From Fomes fomentarius (lineage: Eukaryota; Basidiomycota; Agaricomycetes; Polyporales; Polyporaceae), in the NCBI GenBank assembly GCA_022606135.1, contig JABYQN010000011.1, positions 1,612,001 through 1,676,000 on the forward strand: a stretch of DNA of 64,000 nt, written 5' to 3'. The notes below the pieces were generated by a model that did not search any database, was not told the origin of the DNA, and saw nothing but the letters and a program-made list of their open reading frames with translations. A program made the translations under genes and the position numbers. This document shows positions 11,597 to 23,800 of this stretch, piece by piece (within the stretch, counting starts at the first letter, position 1; every line of letters begins with the position of its first letter).

Positions 11597-12667
11597 TCAG
11601 AGGAAGGTCGGACCTTGCCCATGGATGTTGAACGAAAGGTTGGCAGTATCACTGGCGAAGCTCTGCTGGCTAGCAGTTTGGTACGCCTCGGCTTGATTGA
11701 AGTTGGACGTTACTGGGGTGGCAAAGTAACCGCTCATACCAGCTGCTGGGGCCTCCCAAGACCCCACGAGGTCGCTCACGGTAAGCCCGTTCTGGGAGGG
11801 AGTATGATCCCAAGTAGGGGCCATATGAGAGGATGCCGATGGCTCCTGTGAATGCCACATATTCCCAAACAGGTAGAGCGACGCGTGTGCGTGTTGCTCG
11901 TTTTCTCCGGTAGCCACTTGTGCTTGGAAGTGGGTGCGAGAGTCAGACGAGGATCACAGCTGAATACTATTGTCAGATACCTGGAGTCCAAGCGGGTGGT
12001 CCCAGATTGTCCGCGGACAGTTGAGAGCTGGCTTCCATGGCCGTAACGTCTTGCTGTTTGTTTCTCATTCTCTTCCTTCCCTTGACGCTCACGATGTCGT
12101 TGCAGCACGAGTGATGTATGTTGAGCTTACAGCATCGGTCGCACGGTCGGGCATCACTGCACTTCTTCCCCGCAGAACGACAATTCGTGCACTACTAGAA
12201 TGTAAGCTATACTAGTAATCAAGAAAGCACTGCGACACTTACGGCTACCTTCGCCCGAGAGCTTCTGAGTTTAGCGCTATCATTCTTTCCCACAAGAGTG
12301 TCAGGTGAAGGGACGGACGAGCCGGAGTGAGATTCGGTGTTTGTGTTAAAAGCTTGACCTATTCCAACGATCTTTAGGATCAGTTTTCCCGGATGAAAAT
12401 GACACGCTACTCACCACTTGGGAGCCCGTGAACAGATACATAGACGAAGTCCTGATGGGGTGAGGGGTGTATGTGGGATTTGTGTACTGCGACACAGAGA
12501 CGACCATCGCTGTCGTAAGTAGGAAGTATATAGCGCTGCGGAGAACTGGCGAGGACTGCAACCTGTCCGGGCCGGCCGCTGCCGTGTGAACCCCGAGCGC
12601 CTTGCCCAAAAGATGGTTCTCTGTGGCCAGACGAGTTGAGGCAATAGGAGAACTGCTCGGAAGTCAT
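11597..12667 (-). CDS. Small zinc-cluster protein Z, copy 1
   Basis: Predicted nuclear DNA-binding protein of 299 residues. Exons on the minus strand: 12667-12415, 12352-12243, 12191-11981 and 11922-11597, all in phase. The cluster begins at the first codon of exon 3: CTNCRSAGKKCSDARPC then DRCCKLNIHHSC, i.e. Cys spacing 2-6-5-2-8, which fits a Zn(II)2Cys6 finger, followed by a basic GRKRMRNK stretch. The N-terminal region (with SHIHPSPHQDFVYV) and C-terminal region (PTWDHTPSQNG, EAYQTASQQSF) have no known domain. A paralogue with the same exon plan lies at 52141-53168 on the plus strand, and a 5' fragment at 50.3 kb. Its ATG is preceded by a conserved 5' flank. It appears intact, with a longer C-terminus than the paralogue. 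Confidence 0.8.
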
Positions 12668-14234
12668 GATGAGTATGATAGGTTGTGTGATTTCACAAGG
12701 GACGGGAGAAGGGTTCTTATAGTGGAGACCTGACGACGCATAATACTACTTGAAAATCAAGGGACGGGACGAGTGCAAGGAAGACTCCCCATGAGCGCTT
12801 ATCCGGCAATGGGCGTTCCGGGGACGAGAGTAGCTTCCGGGGTACGCTACTACTATCACTGCACCAGTAATGCAAAATCTGCACTCTTACTTGACTAACT
12901 CCTTTGTCCCTTCGAATTTTGGCTTCGGACCTTTGAGAATTGGTTCAAAGTCGTCTCGTGACCCTACTCCTTTTTTTCAATACGAAAGGATGGAATACTG
13001 GGGATATGAAGCGTGAGATCTGCACCTAGGATATTCGAACTCCGAAGCTACCCCGTGGTTGTTTGTCACGCATTTGCGCCCAACTCATTGCACACAACAA
13101 CACACCGTCTCGGAAAATTACACCTACATCGCTTGCAGTATAATATACATATGTACAAATCTCTGTGATAGGTCGTCAAGGATTGCAGTGAGCCGATGCG
13201 AATGAATTTTCACCAGAGCAAGACTGCGACACTGTTACTTACATATCTCTTCGACTACTGAGCCAATCTTCCTCGTTGTTTCACACGTAGACAACATAGT
13301 ATATATACTATATATTACACAAGTATCTGGGTCCGTGCGAGGGACACAGGGATGTGGAGGGGGCGTTTTGCACTTCTGTCACGGCATTTGCCGTTTTGCA
13401 TTACTGGTGCCATGATAGTACTGGATGGAGTAGGCAGTGGAAGTAGTCGTCAAGTAGGTCCCATTCGATCGACGCCCGTACCTCAGGCCTCAGCCTCGCC
13501 GCAGGCTGCCGCCTCCGTCTGGGGTGCCTGCGCGGACTCTATCCTCGCGGTGGACGACGCTGTCCGTAGGGTTTTCCGCGACGCCAATTCGGAGGCACCG
13601 CGCGATAGAAGGCCGGATGGATAGTACCAACACTTTCCATTTGCTTTGCATCAGACACTCAACAACCAGGGAGCCTAGTATGTATAACTGAACAAGTGTT
13701 TGCAGTCAAGGCTGTAGTCTACTATTTATGGAGTGCCTTTCGATAGGTCGCCTGAGTAACTCGTGAGTCAGCCTCCAGTAAAGTATCAGCTCTCGAAAGG
13801 CTCCTGTAACCCGTTATCAAGTCACCGCACATCGAAGCTACGAACCCGTTGGGTGTCATCGCTGCATCCGCTTCATGGCAAACCCCAGTTCCGTCCTCAG
13901 TCTGTTGATAGAAACCTGCGCAAATCATCATTCAGAACTGCTTTATCCTGCACTACATACTAATAAGACCCTCTGACCTTGAGTCCCGTGTTCATAACAT
14001 GTCCAGTCGAGCGCTCGGTCAATGTACAGTCGGAAGCGATGTGCCATAGCTTGCTAGGACACCTGGGACCTACGCGCCTCAAAGGCACAAGGCAGTCAAG
14101 TGGAAACATGGATCGCGGCAGTTGGCTGTTTCACGAATGAGACGCTACGAACGAAGGTGTAGACATTGCAGTGGCACGCAGATCTATCGGTGTCTGCGGA
14201 AAGGGATCACATAACTATCGAAGAGAAGGCAGAA
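12668..14234. other. Intergenic, no convincing gene
   Basis: Holds the Z promoter (TATA-like cactataag about 50 bp upstream of the ATG) and the 3' side of gene B. A 90-codon plus-strand ORF at 13352-13624 has no recognisable features. Part of the DNA next to gene B matches the same position in the right-hand copy. Confidence 0.4.
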
Positions 14235-15298
14235 TCAAACCAGTCGTTTGGCCTGCTCGACCTTCTGCTCTGCTGCCTCCTTCACTTCCTGCGCCTTCTC
14301 CTCAACAACAGCCTTCGCAGCATCGACAGACTCCTCCGCCTTCTGGCTCACCTCCACAGTCTTTGCTTTCACAGCAGCGGCCGCGTGATCCCGAAAACCC
14401 AGAGTCTCGCGCAACTTCAAACCCGTAGCCTCCTCCACCTTCCCAATAAGGCTCACGACACCACTCGAGAGCGTCTCCCTGCCGTTTTGCGTGGCATCCT
14501 TGGCCCGCTCCCATGTCATGGCACTGTGTGCCTTGGCAATTTCGTGCTTCTCCGCGAAGGAGGGGAAGTGCGCTTCTTCGAGGGAGCCGAGGTAGGAGGA
14601 GACGTTGTGCGAGGTCTTGGGGAGGAAGTGGTTGAGGGAGAGGAGGAAGAGCGCAGGTGGGAGCGTGAGTCGCCAGAAGAGACGGTTCCGGGCGAGGACG
14701 GAGCCGGTGAGAGTCGCTACGCCGACATAGAGAATACCGGGGGTGAGGGGCTCGTCTGGGGCTACGAGAGACTTTACTCGGTCTTCCGACAGCGTGTAAG
14801 AGATAGGTTATAGACGAAAGAGAATGAGTACACGCACTTTCGACTGCCTGCTCAACACCAATCCATCGCGATACCACGGCCTGCACTCTTGCGTGTGCAT
14901 CCTGGTACGTGCCCGTCACCGCGCGGCGTACACCGCCAATTTGCTTTTCGAGTTCAGAAGGGGTCTCAAGAAGTACGACCTCGGCGTCGGGAGCAGCGTA
15001 GATGGGCAGCTATGAGGTATTCCGACCAGGTAAGTCGTGACGGTGTCCATGCGTCGGGGAGGCGGACGTACCTTGTCGCGTGTTTCGTGCAGGCTGACCG
15101 CAGTCGCGGCAACCGCAAACCCCCTTCTACTCTGAAAACGTGTTCAGGAATAGTTCGAAAATCGTACGCTGATGGTGAGCCATACCACAAGAAGCCTGAG
15201 CATGGAATGTGATAGTTTGCAGACTCGTCATAGGCGCGCGGATGGTACACATGTCGGAAGATGCCGGGAGGCGGCCTTGCGTCCCGATTAGGCAGCAT
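14235..15298 (-). CDS. MICOS subunit, apolipoprotein O / MIC26-MIC27 family (gene B, intact copy)
   Basis: Inner mitochondrial membrane protein of the MICOS complex, which shapes crista junctions. Minus-strand exons: 15129-15072 or so, 15009-14838 and 14782-14235. In order: a short N-terminal segment (RRGFAVAATAVSLHETRDK), LPIYAAPDAEVVLLETPSEL, VSRWIGVEQAVENRVKSLVA, the membrane region EPLTPGILYVGVATLTGSVL and LFWRLTLPPALFLLSLNHFL, then KTSHNVSSYLGSLEEAHFP and HSAMTWERAKDATQNGRETL. The tail is amphipathic and Ala/Glu/Lys-rich (residues VKAKTVEVSQKAEESVDAAK). This is the apolipoprotein O family pattern. The first exon is uncertain; an ATG at 15298 gives a basic N-terminus, but its junction needs an unusual acceptor. 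Two decayed copies lie at 48.5-49.1 and 63.1-64 kb. Confidence 0.8.
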
Positions 15299-16594
15299 GC
15301 ACTTTGCCTTCTAACATCATGTACATCGCTCCACTGCAGCGTCTTGCATGTCCAGCGTGGTTGAGCAGAGTTTTGGATCAAGATTGGCAAGTGCCAACTC
15401 AGATGTTTATGTTTTTACTCTCCACCACTAGGCTATGGTCACTTTACTCAGCTGACGCATATACTTAGGGATCAATCGGACTCGGAGGTCTATCTCTATG
15501 TCAGTATATGCGAGAAGTCTCTTTGACAAGAGCTCGAGACACGACTTCTGTGGTTTGATAACAGCGATTCTGGCCGTCATGCGGCTCACCACACGCACTC
15601 GTCGCATGGCTCCGCAGTACTCGCTCCGACTGCTAACGGACCCATCCACAGCGCCGCGCGGCGACTGTCATCGCACGCGGGGAAGGGAAGGTAGAGCTAC
15701 TCGTCTCTTCTATTTGCTCGCCTCGCCCTCGTCCACCTTGCGCTGCGCGTCGCCGCCCAAGTGTCGCCGCCGCGCCGAATCGATATCCCCGCAAGTTCAT
15801 TTCCGCTGCCTCCAAGCTTCCTGACCGTGATCACCACGCGTCCCGAGAAGCCCTGCGAAGAGTGGTCGTATCATGATACTGTCGGCCACATAGCGGCGCG
15901 TTGTGCCTCGAGGCGATGTCCAAGACGGCTTCGTTCCTGGAGTGTTAGCATACACTCGAACACCTTTCCCATCGTCCCTCCCATAGTCGAAACTCCACTT
16001 CGAGACGGGTGTAACGGAAACTGCAACACAGAATTAACGTTCATACATACATCATGCCCAACCACCACGAGGTAGGCTTCTGTGGTCCTCGTCGCCCACG
16101 TGTGGACTGCCCCGTGCCGATCCGACTGTCGCCGCGCAAGAACCGACAGTCGGCGACAGAGCTTCGCAGGAGTGTAGTAGGAAACGTACAGGCGGATGCC
16201 TGAAGGCCTGAACGGAAGAGTGAACACATGGGCATTGCGCCGCTTGCACGACGGCGAGCATGGTTCAAACGTGCCTGCTTCTCCGCACTACCTTCGCGTC
16301 GCCGCGCCAGCGCCGCCAGCGGCGCGCACCGTCGCCCCATTGTCTCGACCATCTGATGCTCGCACACATCGCACGTTTGTGATCATGGGTTCTAAATTTA
16401 CACTCCTCATTACAGGTCCTCTACACTGGAGCAAGGGGGCGGAGCGAAATCATCAATGTCTCTGTCTCTCAGTGTTCTGCAGCTGTCATCGATCTGTCAC
16501 CTCGAGTCGCCTTCTCTCCTCGACTCACCGACCCATCACCATCTCCCTGTCACACGCGCCCTCAAGTCCGTATACATACAAAAGACGCATGGCT
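15299..16594. other. Spacer between genes B and A, shared by all three block copies
   Basis: No coding signature found on either strand. The DNA is nevertheless recognisable in the other copies at about 47.2-48.4 and 61.9-63.1 kb, for example the stretch with cagatggtcgagac, the gcggcgac tracts and the taagtatatgcgtcagctgag element. It likely holds the promoter and 5' UTR of gene B and the 3' UTR of gene A. Confidence 0.45.
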
Positions 16595-17438
16595 TCAGGC
16601 CGCGACAACGACTCGCGGCCGCCAGCTCTCCCGCTCCAGCTTCTCGCTCGCGACGGCGCTCGCCGTGGGCGTGGAGGAGGGTGAGACCCACCCCCAGCTC
16701 GCGCCGTACGCGTTGCGCCGCCGCCTCCCTTCTACATCTGTCGCGACCGTAGGCGGCACGCGGGCCTTCGCGTGCGGAGCTTTGCGCCCTGAGCGGCGCC
16801 GGCGGTGAGTGTCAGCTTTCTTCTGGCCCTGGGCTTCGCCGAGGAGGTCTGATGGAGTGGTGGGAGGAGAGACTGGATCTGAGGACGAGGAAGGGACGGC
16901 AGACGGAGATGGGGAGGCGGAATGGGCGGAGGAGGATTTGCGGGTCATCAATGGTACGTGCGCCTCAACTTGCGCGCGTTGAGTGGGGGAGAGGGCGTCG
17001 TTGACGAAAGGAGAGGACGAGAGCGCGAGTAGCTCGGTGAGTGTGTACATTCCGGGTATCTTCTTTACGTGGGGTATAGTTGCGCGAGGCGAGGAAGGAG
17101 AGGAGGGCATGGTCATGGTCGTATAGGAGTCTGCGGAGGTGCGTCCCCGGTCAGTCTCTAACTTGTTGCTGGTAACTCCTGCACCTGGAAGACGTACCGT
17201 GATAGCGCACGAGCGCGGGAGACACGGAACGCGGGCGAGGTGATGGAGACTTGCGCCCGACCGTCCAGGCTGAGAGATGGTTGCGGTCCTGGTAGGATGA
17301 CGGCGCGGAGGACGCGGACGGCGTGCGCCTGTGAACAGGTATGTACAAACCCTTGGAAGGCGGAGTTCCGGCGAGAGACTCCGCGCGCTCAAAGTTGGAG
17401 GCACCGGTGATGGCAATAGGGCTCGACATGGCGGTCAC
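16595..17438 (-). CDS. Disordered protein A with an eIF4E-binding-like motif (intact copy)
   Basis: Two exons, 17438-17198 and 17130-16595, join in phase to give 258 residues rich in Ser, Pro, Arg and Thr with no membrane segment or folded domain. Conserved-looking islands are SKGLYIPVHRRTPS near residue 30, GRKSPSPRPRSVSP, IPGMYTLTELLALSSSP, and the C-terminal RRRRNAYGASWGW. YTLTELL fits the YxxxxL-hydrophobic consensus by which 4E-BP, Caf20 and eIF4G bind the cap-binding protein eIF4E. That function is only inferred from the short motif. A second in-frame ATG at 17429 could be the start. Two decayed copies lie at 46.5-47.2 and 61.0-61.8 kb, both with His in place of the motif Tyr. Confidence 0.65.
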
Positions 17439-18521
17439 TTGTCAGCGGGGCGGGTGGTAGAAGTAGTAGAGGCGGAGTTTGAGTAACAGCACTGAACAGG
17501 TGAGTGGTTTGAGATGCAACCCGAACTCGACTAGGGCGGCGGGAGGATGGGGAGCAGCGGCCACCCCGCCCCCGAGTCTTCTTATAGTACCAGCAGCCCT
17601 CGGCCGCAGTACGTATCCGCACAGCAGCACATCCGGACACCTTCGCCGCGTATCTGCGTGGCCTACTTGGGTGGCGACGTGGCCCTCGGAGAATCCTCTG
17701 CCACATTCGCGCACAGCACCGACCCATCTCGACGGACGGCGCGATTTCGCGCAAGCTCTCGTGTGGTAGCGAACGAACGCGAACGTTCTCGAAATACTTA
17801 CTCACCACGCATATTGCCCGGCGGCTACCACCCATTTATCGCAGCCGGGCGTACCTGGGGGCTGTGCGCCATACTTATACCCCCGGCTATCCAGATATAG
17901 CCCCCGAAGTCGAGGATACATCTGTGAATCCGGGCGTGTGGTAGCGAGACTGCAAGGTATTAAGGTATGTGTCTCACTGTGGTCCCGAACTGCTTCGCAA
18001 CCCAGCATTGTGGATTGGGCTTTACGGCAAGGATATCTGGCTCAAATCTCCCGACCATCTTTCCTTCTGCGTATATCGAGTGCCCAAACGATCACACAGC
18101 CCACTGATTCGGCCTCGCTCATGGATAATAGACTTTGCACGTTCCTGCAAGAGCACTGCGGGCGAAGGCTATGTGAGTGTCGCGACATCTAGCACTCGTA
18201 TGACTCTTGGTAAGCTAGGGTCAGTAGCAGCCTGCGCGAGATCGAGAACAATGTCATCGTGCATTACTTGAAGCATGCGAGGGGAGTGCAGAAGCTGATG
18301 GAGGCAGGAGAAGTTCATATTTGCTCGTGTATGTAATTGATGTACGGGAAGTAGGGGAAGGCATGGGAAGGCGCACAACGCGCCCCTCTGGGTCCCGATA
18401 ATCATACATGCGTATCGCACAACATGAGCTGAACACAAGAAATGTAATAGAAGTCAAACGACGTGTCATGCGAAAGGAGGAAAAGTGGGTGGATGCGTCA
18501 AACTCCAGCTACATGCGTACA
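17439..18521. other. Intergenic, no gene seen
   Basis: Over 1 kb with only short overlapping ORFs. It probably contains the 5' region of gene A and the 3' UTR of the transporter. Confidence 0.4.
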
Positions 18522-20823
18522 TCACAACTTCGACATAAACAAACCAATGACGACGAACAAGATCATCGACGGCGGCGTCACGACACAATACGACCAGAAG
18601 ATAGTCCTGCTGATGAGCCGCTCGAACGCGTCCCCGGACGCAGCCTGCGTGATCTGCGCGAGCGTCAGCGCGGGGGGCGACGCAATGAGTAGCACGTTCG
18701 ACACCACGAACACCGGGCTATAGTCACAATGCGTCATGTCAGCAGGAGCGCAACAAGAGGAGAGAGAGGTAAAGTGAAGACGCACTCATCAAACACCCGC
18801 TGCAGATCAAACACAGTCGACAGCGTCATCAGCGGCAGAAGGAGGATGGGCGTGATGATCATCCTCGACAAGATCGCGACGACGACCGTCTTCGTCTCTC
18901 CCGGCCGCTTCTCCCTCGACGCGGACGCGACAAGTGTCCGATCCGACGCCTTGCCCTTCAACGCTTTCCCAGAGAACATCTCCCTGACGTTCTCGAAGAG
19001 CGATGTCCGGGACGATGCCCGGGACGCACTCCGCTGAACCTCGTGATGCTCAGGAAGGGCACCGCGTGACCGTTGTTTGTCTTCCACTTCTGGGGGCGTG
19101 TAGAAATAGGCTCCGAGGACGACGAGAGTGATTGGAATCGAACAGTCCCCCATCCCCGCGATTGCGTTCTTCACAGGAGGCAGGTGCTTGTCCAGCCCGT
19201 GCTGCAAGGGCTGGATGCACGCGACGACGAGGGAAGCAAGGGCCGCCCACAACGGGACCGTCATGAACTCGCCCAATGTCGTCCAGGCCTTCAATAGACG
19301 ATGCTTGACGCGCCGCATCTGCGATTGCCACCGAGACGACGTGGGGGCGGTTCGCGGGCGACGGCCCAGGGGAAGCTCGCCTTCGCTATCCTCATCGTCG
19401 TCGTCGTCGAACTCGGTGGTGAGGCCTGAAGTTGATTGATGTGGTAGTTGGAGGGATCGTGAAGTAGGGGTGTTAGGGAACGAGTAGAAGAACTTTCGAC
19501 CGCTCACTTCCTCGACAGACAAACCAGGATTGTTCCCTTGAGCCGATGTATGTGAGTCTTCGGAGGCTGATGTTGGTGATGGAGCCTCGTGCTGATCTTC
19601 AGCAGAAGACGGGACTTCATCTGGGCCCACGAGTGGACTTGCCTCGGTAGCCTCTGCAGCGTTGTCGGCCTCGATTTGCACGGTCTCGGGATCTGCTTGA
19701 GAAAGTAGGCGAACGCCATAACTCCACCGGAGCTACGGAAGCGTCAGCTGAAGCGACGAATGTTCCTATCAGAAATGTACTTACCACCATGCCTAGAGTC
19801 GAATAGAGTACGAGGTACGTCAGGGCCCGTCCCACCATGGCGTTCGTGTTGTCATCGTCGCCCCATTTGAGCCCGGGTACAGTGATTACAAGACTCTGCA
19901 TCAATGCAATAGGGAGTGAATTCGAGTTCATAAACATTGATGCAGCGACGGCGAATGCCCTATGGAAGCGGTGTCAGTCAATGATAAGCGGCGACAATTC
20001 GGGTGACGTACCGTTGCGACTTCTTCAATCTCAAGATGGTTCCAAAGACATAAGCGACAGCCATTGAGACCACGGTCGTGAGAATGAAGAACAGTGGGAT
20101 AATCCATAGCTCTCGTAATTTCGCTGTTCAGATCGTGAGTAAGTGACACCGAAACAAGTTTGCCCGTGCCACCAGCAACGCACCTGGTGAGAGAAAGAAT
20201 GCGACCTTAGAGAAGAGAAGAGAGGGCGTGAATATGGAGACATTGAGACGATTGAGTTTCTGTGTATAGCGGTCAGCGATAATCAAGAAGGGTCCGACCA
20301 CAGCTACAGCGGCATCAGATGGCCAAAGGGTAAGGCATGCGTCCTCTGCGTGACACCACCCGCAGCCCAGAAAACATTGCACCAAAAATATTGCACCACG
20401 ATGACGGAGGTGGCGGCATCAGCACTCGCCCCTCTGAAGACCTTCATGACCAAGCTATGCGTGCTAAACGCAGGCTTGGACAATATCGTACCCGGTGCAT
20501 CGGCTCTTGAGAACATGAACGCAACCGGGGAAGGGACAGGATCGTCGCCCATCCCTACCTCACACCTCGCGAACCGAACTAGAAGAAGGAAGGAAGAGGA
20601 CTTGCCTTCTGCGTGTTTCTATCTAAGATGCCCTTCTGAGCAAGTATGAAGCCCGCAAGACATATGATGAAGACTTCGAGGATAGACTATGGCATACACA
20701 CGTTAGTTGCTCATGCAGCAAGATGGTGGAGATGGCGAGCGGGCTACGCGTCGCGTCGCGAAAATTGAGAGCACGCACTTCAAAGACAGTGCTCAAAAGC
20801 GGGCCAATCGGTGTTCCGGCCAT
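18522..20823 (-). CDS. Auxin efflux carrier (AEC) family membrane transporter
   Basis: Secondary transporter of the PIN-like AEC family (PF03547 type), in a cellular membrane; fungal substrates are not established. Seven exons fit: 20823-20779, 20686-20606, 20259-20184, 20123-20012, 19959-19785, 19732-18786 and 18717-18522, giving 543 residues. N-terminal helices include ILEVFIICLAGFILAQKGIL, then RLNVSIFTPSLLFSKVAFFL (the proline-bearing core of the family), LWIIPLFFILTTVVSMAVAY and MNSNSLPIALMQSLV. A long acidic, Ser-rich cytoplasmic loop follows (with EFDDDDDEDSEGELPLG). The C-terminal helical bundle contains MGDCSIPITLVVLGAYFY and SNVLLIASPPALTLAQI. The second intron is 346 bp and starts with GC (aag|gcaagt), not GT. 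No lesion seen. Family assignment is firm; the large intron is the weak point. Confidence 0.85.
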
Positions 20824-23800
20824 GCACGGTGTGTCCGTTCGCGGGAGATGGTAGTGGTAGAGGTTCAAGGCGGGGAGGAGGAAGCGTACGCTTCAGATGC
20901 AGGAAACGGGGAGGAAGAAGGGAAAGGGAGGGGAGGCGTGCGTGCAGGCTTGTGTCATAGTTAAGAGCAGGTTGGAGCAGGAGATGCATCCAGATCCAGT
21001 CTCCCCCGATCTGATGTTTCCGGCCGTCTCCGTCCGCCGAGCCGCATTTGGCAACCGCCCTGTCAAACGATTCCCTGGGCATCCCGAGACGCCCCGGCTG
21101 CGCCACGTCGATGGCCACGGCTGATAAGATAACGACGCACGTTCTTTGCACATAGATCGGTGCGCAGCTCGTGAGTTGACTGTCACGAATTCACGATGTG
21201 CTTCATTCACAGGTTTTAATGTTCACAAGCATTCCCCGAGTCGAATTGAACATATTCTGCGTACATCTTAGAACAAACACATCCAACGGGAGCTATCCTC
21301 ATCCGTCGCCGGGACGAGAACTCGCCAAGTGGGTGATGCTATGTACCATTCTCAACTTCTCAAGTACGCCAAGGTATCCCAATATGGTATTACTGATCAC
21401 AGCATCCGACCGCGCATCTGTATTACTATTTAGTGCATGCCTGTGCAAACGGGGAAGCAAAAGTCCCAGATGCACTACCCTGCACCACGCCGGCGCCGCC
21501 AACATTGATTAATGTGGATGGGCGAGTGGGGTCAGCGTAAGTGGGATCCAGAGTGAGCCTGCCTTGCACCGCCAAAGACACTAGTGGGGTGCCGAGAGTG
21601 ACATAGACCGTCTGTCCAGCAGGTTCGAGTTCGTGAGCACGGATGTATTTATCGAGCTCGTTCCTTGCATTTGGGTGTCGGATAGACATGATGGGCGTCG
21701 AGAGCCTCTCTAACGTCTGATTCTCGGAAGTCCTGATAAACCACAGGAGGGACGTAACTCTCCAATGCAGGCATCTGGCCCGCCATTACTTGGCACCTGA
21801 CGCGAGAGGTTAATGCTGCGCACTCCATTTCAGGCAAGCATACTGCCACGTAGGGAAAGGAGCGGCGAGACCTGTGGGCGAAGAGAGGAGAAAGAAGGGC
21901 CGCGGACAGAACCAAGGGCAGCGGGAGGAATGTCCAAGCACAGGAAGCCAACGGTCTAGGCCATGCGCAACAAGAGTGGGTGAGTACCAGACAGCGTAGA
22001 CGTGTGCCTTCCATGCGAACGTAGTTGTGCAAAGAGACAAGCAAAGACCTACTTTATCTGTGACTGGAAGAATTCGCCCACAATCGAATGGCAGGTACGC
22101 GAGTTGGAGTGGGGGAAGAGCGGCTGTGTGGATACGACCCGCGATAAATCCGTCCGATTGATTCCACGGTGCAGTTACGACTCAACGAGCAGGTCCCAGT
22201 GAACGGCGATTGAAAAGGAGCGTCTGGAAGTTGTCTTAGAACCCAAGAGGACTTTCAACGTACTAGTGACGGATATTGAGCCAACAAACCAATGCCAGCA
22301 GGAGGGATTCAACGGACGCTCTTATGCTACGACCGTGAACACGAGGTGCTAGTGAATTTCCCCACGATGCTGCTCGACGGGGCGAGACCGCACCAATGGC
22401 GACTTGGGGTCTCGAATATTTTGTTTGAAGGAACAAGCGGGTAGCGGTGGAGATCAGGTGGCGTGCAGGCCTGTCATTCGGCGCGAACTAGGGTCCTGAA
22501 AGAGAGAATGTTATCATCGATGCAGAGGCGAGGAGGAAGGGCAGTGGGAGAAAATCGTTCAACGCAGTTACGACTAGACAGAGATACATAGGCACATGAA
22601 TTTAAGAGGCCGCTCGGGAGATGACTGACCCGTTAGGAGTATATGTGCAATCTGCATCAATGTATATCAGCTAGGCACCGAGGACGTGCAGTCAAGGCCA
22701 ACAAAGGGATTTACGGCAGAAGGTTGGGGCGTTCATGACCTAGATCTAGGCGGGGAACTCAGAAAGAGCGACTGCTTGGGTTCCGGCGGCAGAAGCGGTG
22801 TGCCAGCGCTCCGTATTTGGTCATGAAACGACCCCGGTGAGATGTCAACCAGCATTGTGCGGGTGCACTCGAGGCATGCAGAGAAGGCGATCGCACCAGG
22901 CAAGCAATGACATCTCCGCCAATATGTGGGGTGGGGGTGCGCGAAGAAGAGTGGATTGACGGGCTATATCAGTGTGCGGACCAGAACTGTCACACACATG
23001 ATCTTCGTATGGCTTCAGCGGAGGGTCGCTGGGTCCGAATATATACGCAAGGCAGATGTGCGGTTAGGTAATTGCCCGTGCAGGAGCGGAGGAATGAACG
23101 AAGCGCGCAGAAAGTCCGCCGTCCTCCCAGGACCGCCTGTCCCCATCCTGGAAGTTGGCGCGGGTGGCGACGTGGGTGACGGGCCGTCGTGTGGATACAT
23201 CTGCAGGATGAGCGGATGTGTCGAGCGTAGACGGAGACAGCGTGAGCGTGGACGACCACGACTCCCATATGAGGGGTATGTGGGAAGTTAGTTCGGCGTA
23301 AGGACGAGTGTGTCCGCAAGTACCTTAGTACCGAGTTCGTTGAGCGCCTAGGCGATTCTTGAAGATCCATTTTGACAGAGCGTGGGTCCGGAGGACGACA
23401 TACGACCGCTCAGCCATATTCAGGCGGAGCACAAGAACCCGGGGGGTCGAGCTGGCACAGTTTGCAGTCTGGTTGGTCTGACCCCCTGTGCTCTGTGTTC
23501 TCCGCCTTTGGCTGATTCCGAACCACTGAGTGGCACCTGCACTAGGGTTCCTGTGAATCCGCGTTCTACATACGCACGCTACGAGACGCCATACCTCCGT
23601 CTTCCTTCTCTTGACGACGCGACAAAAAATCCGCCCTGCACGTCGGCCGGACGCAGATGGCCAACTGCGCGCGGCGCTGGTCGAGGCGGTAGGTTACTAG
23701 GCGCCCGGGCGGTTGGCTCTGAGCTTGTGCTTGTTAATTCCCACGTGGACTCTCTTCGAACTCCCCTAACATCAATCCTCACGTCCGCTGCGTCCGCCAG

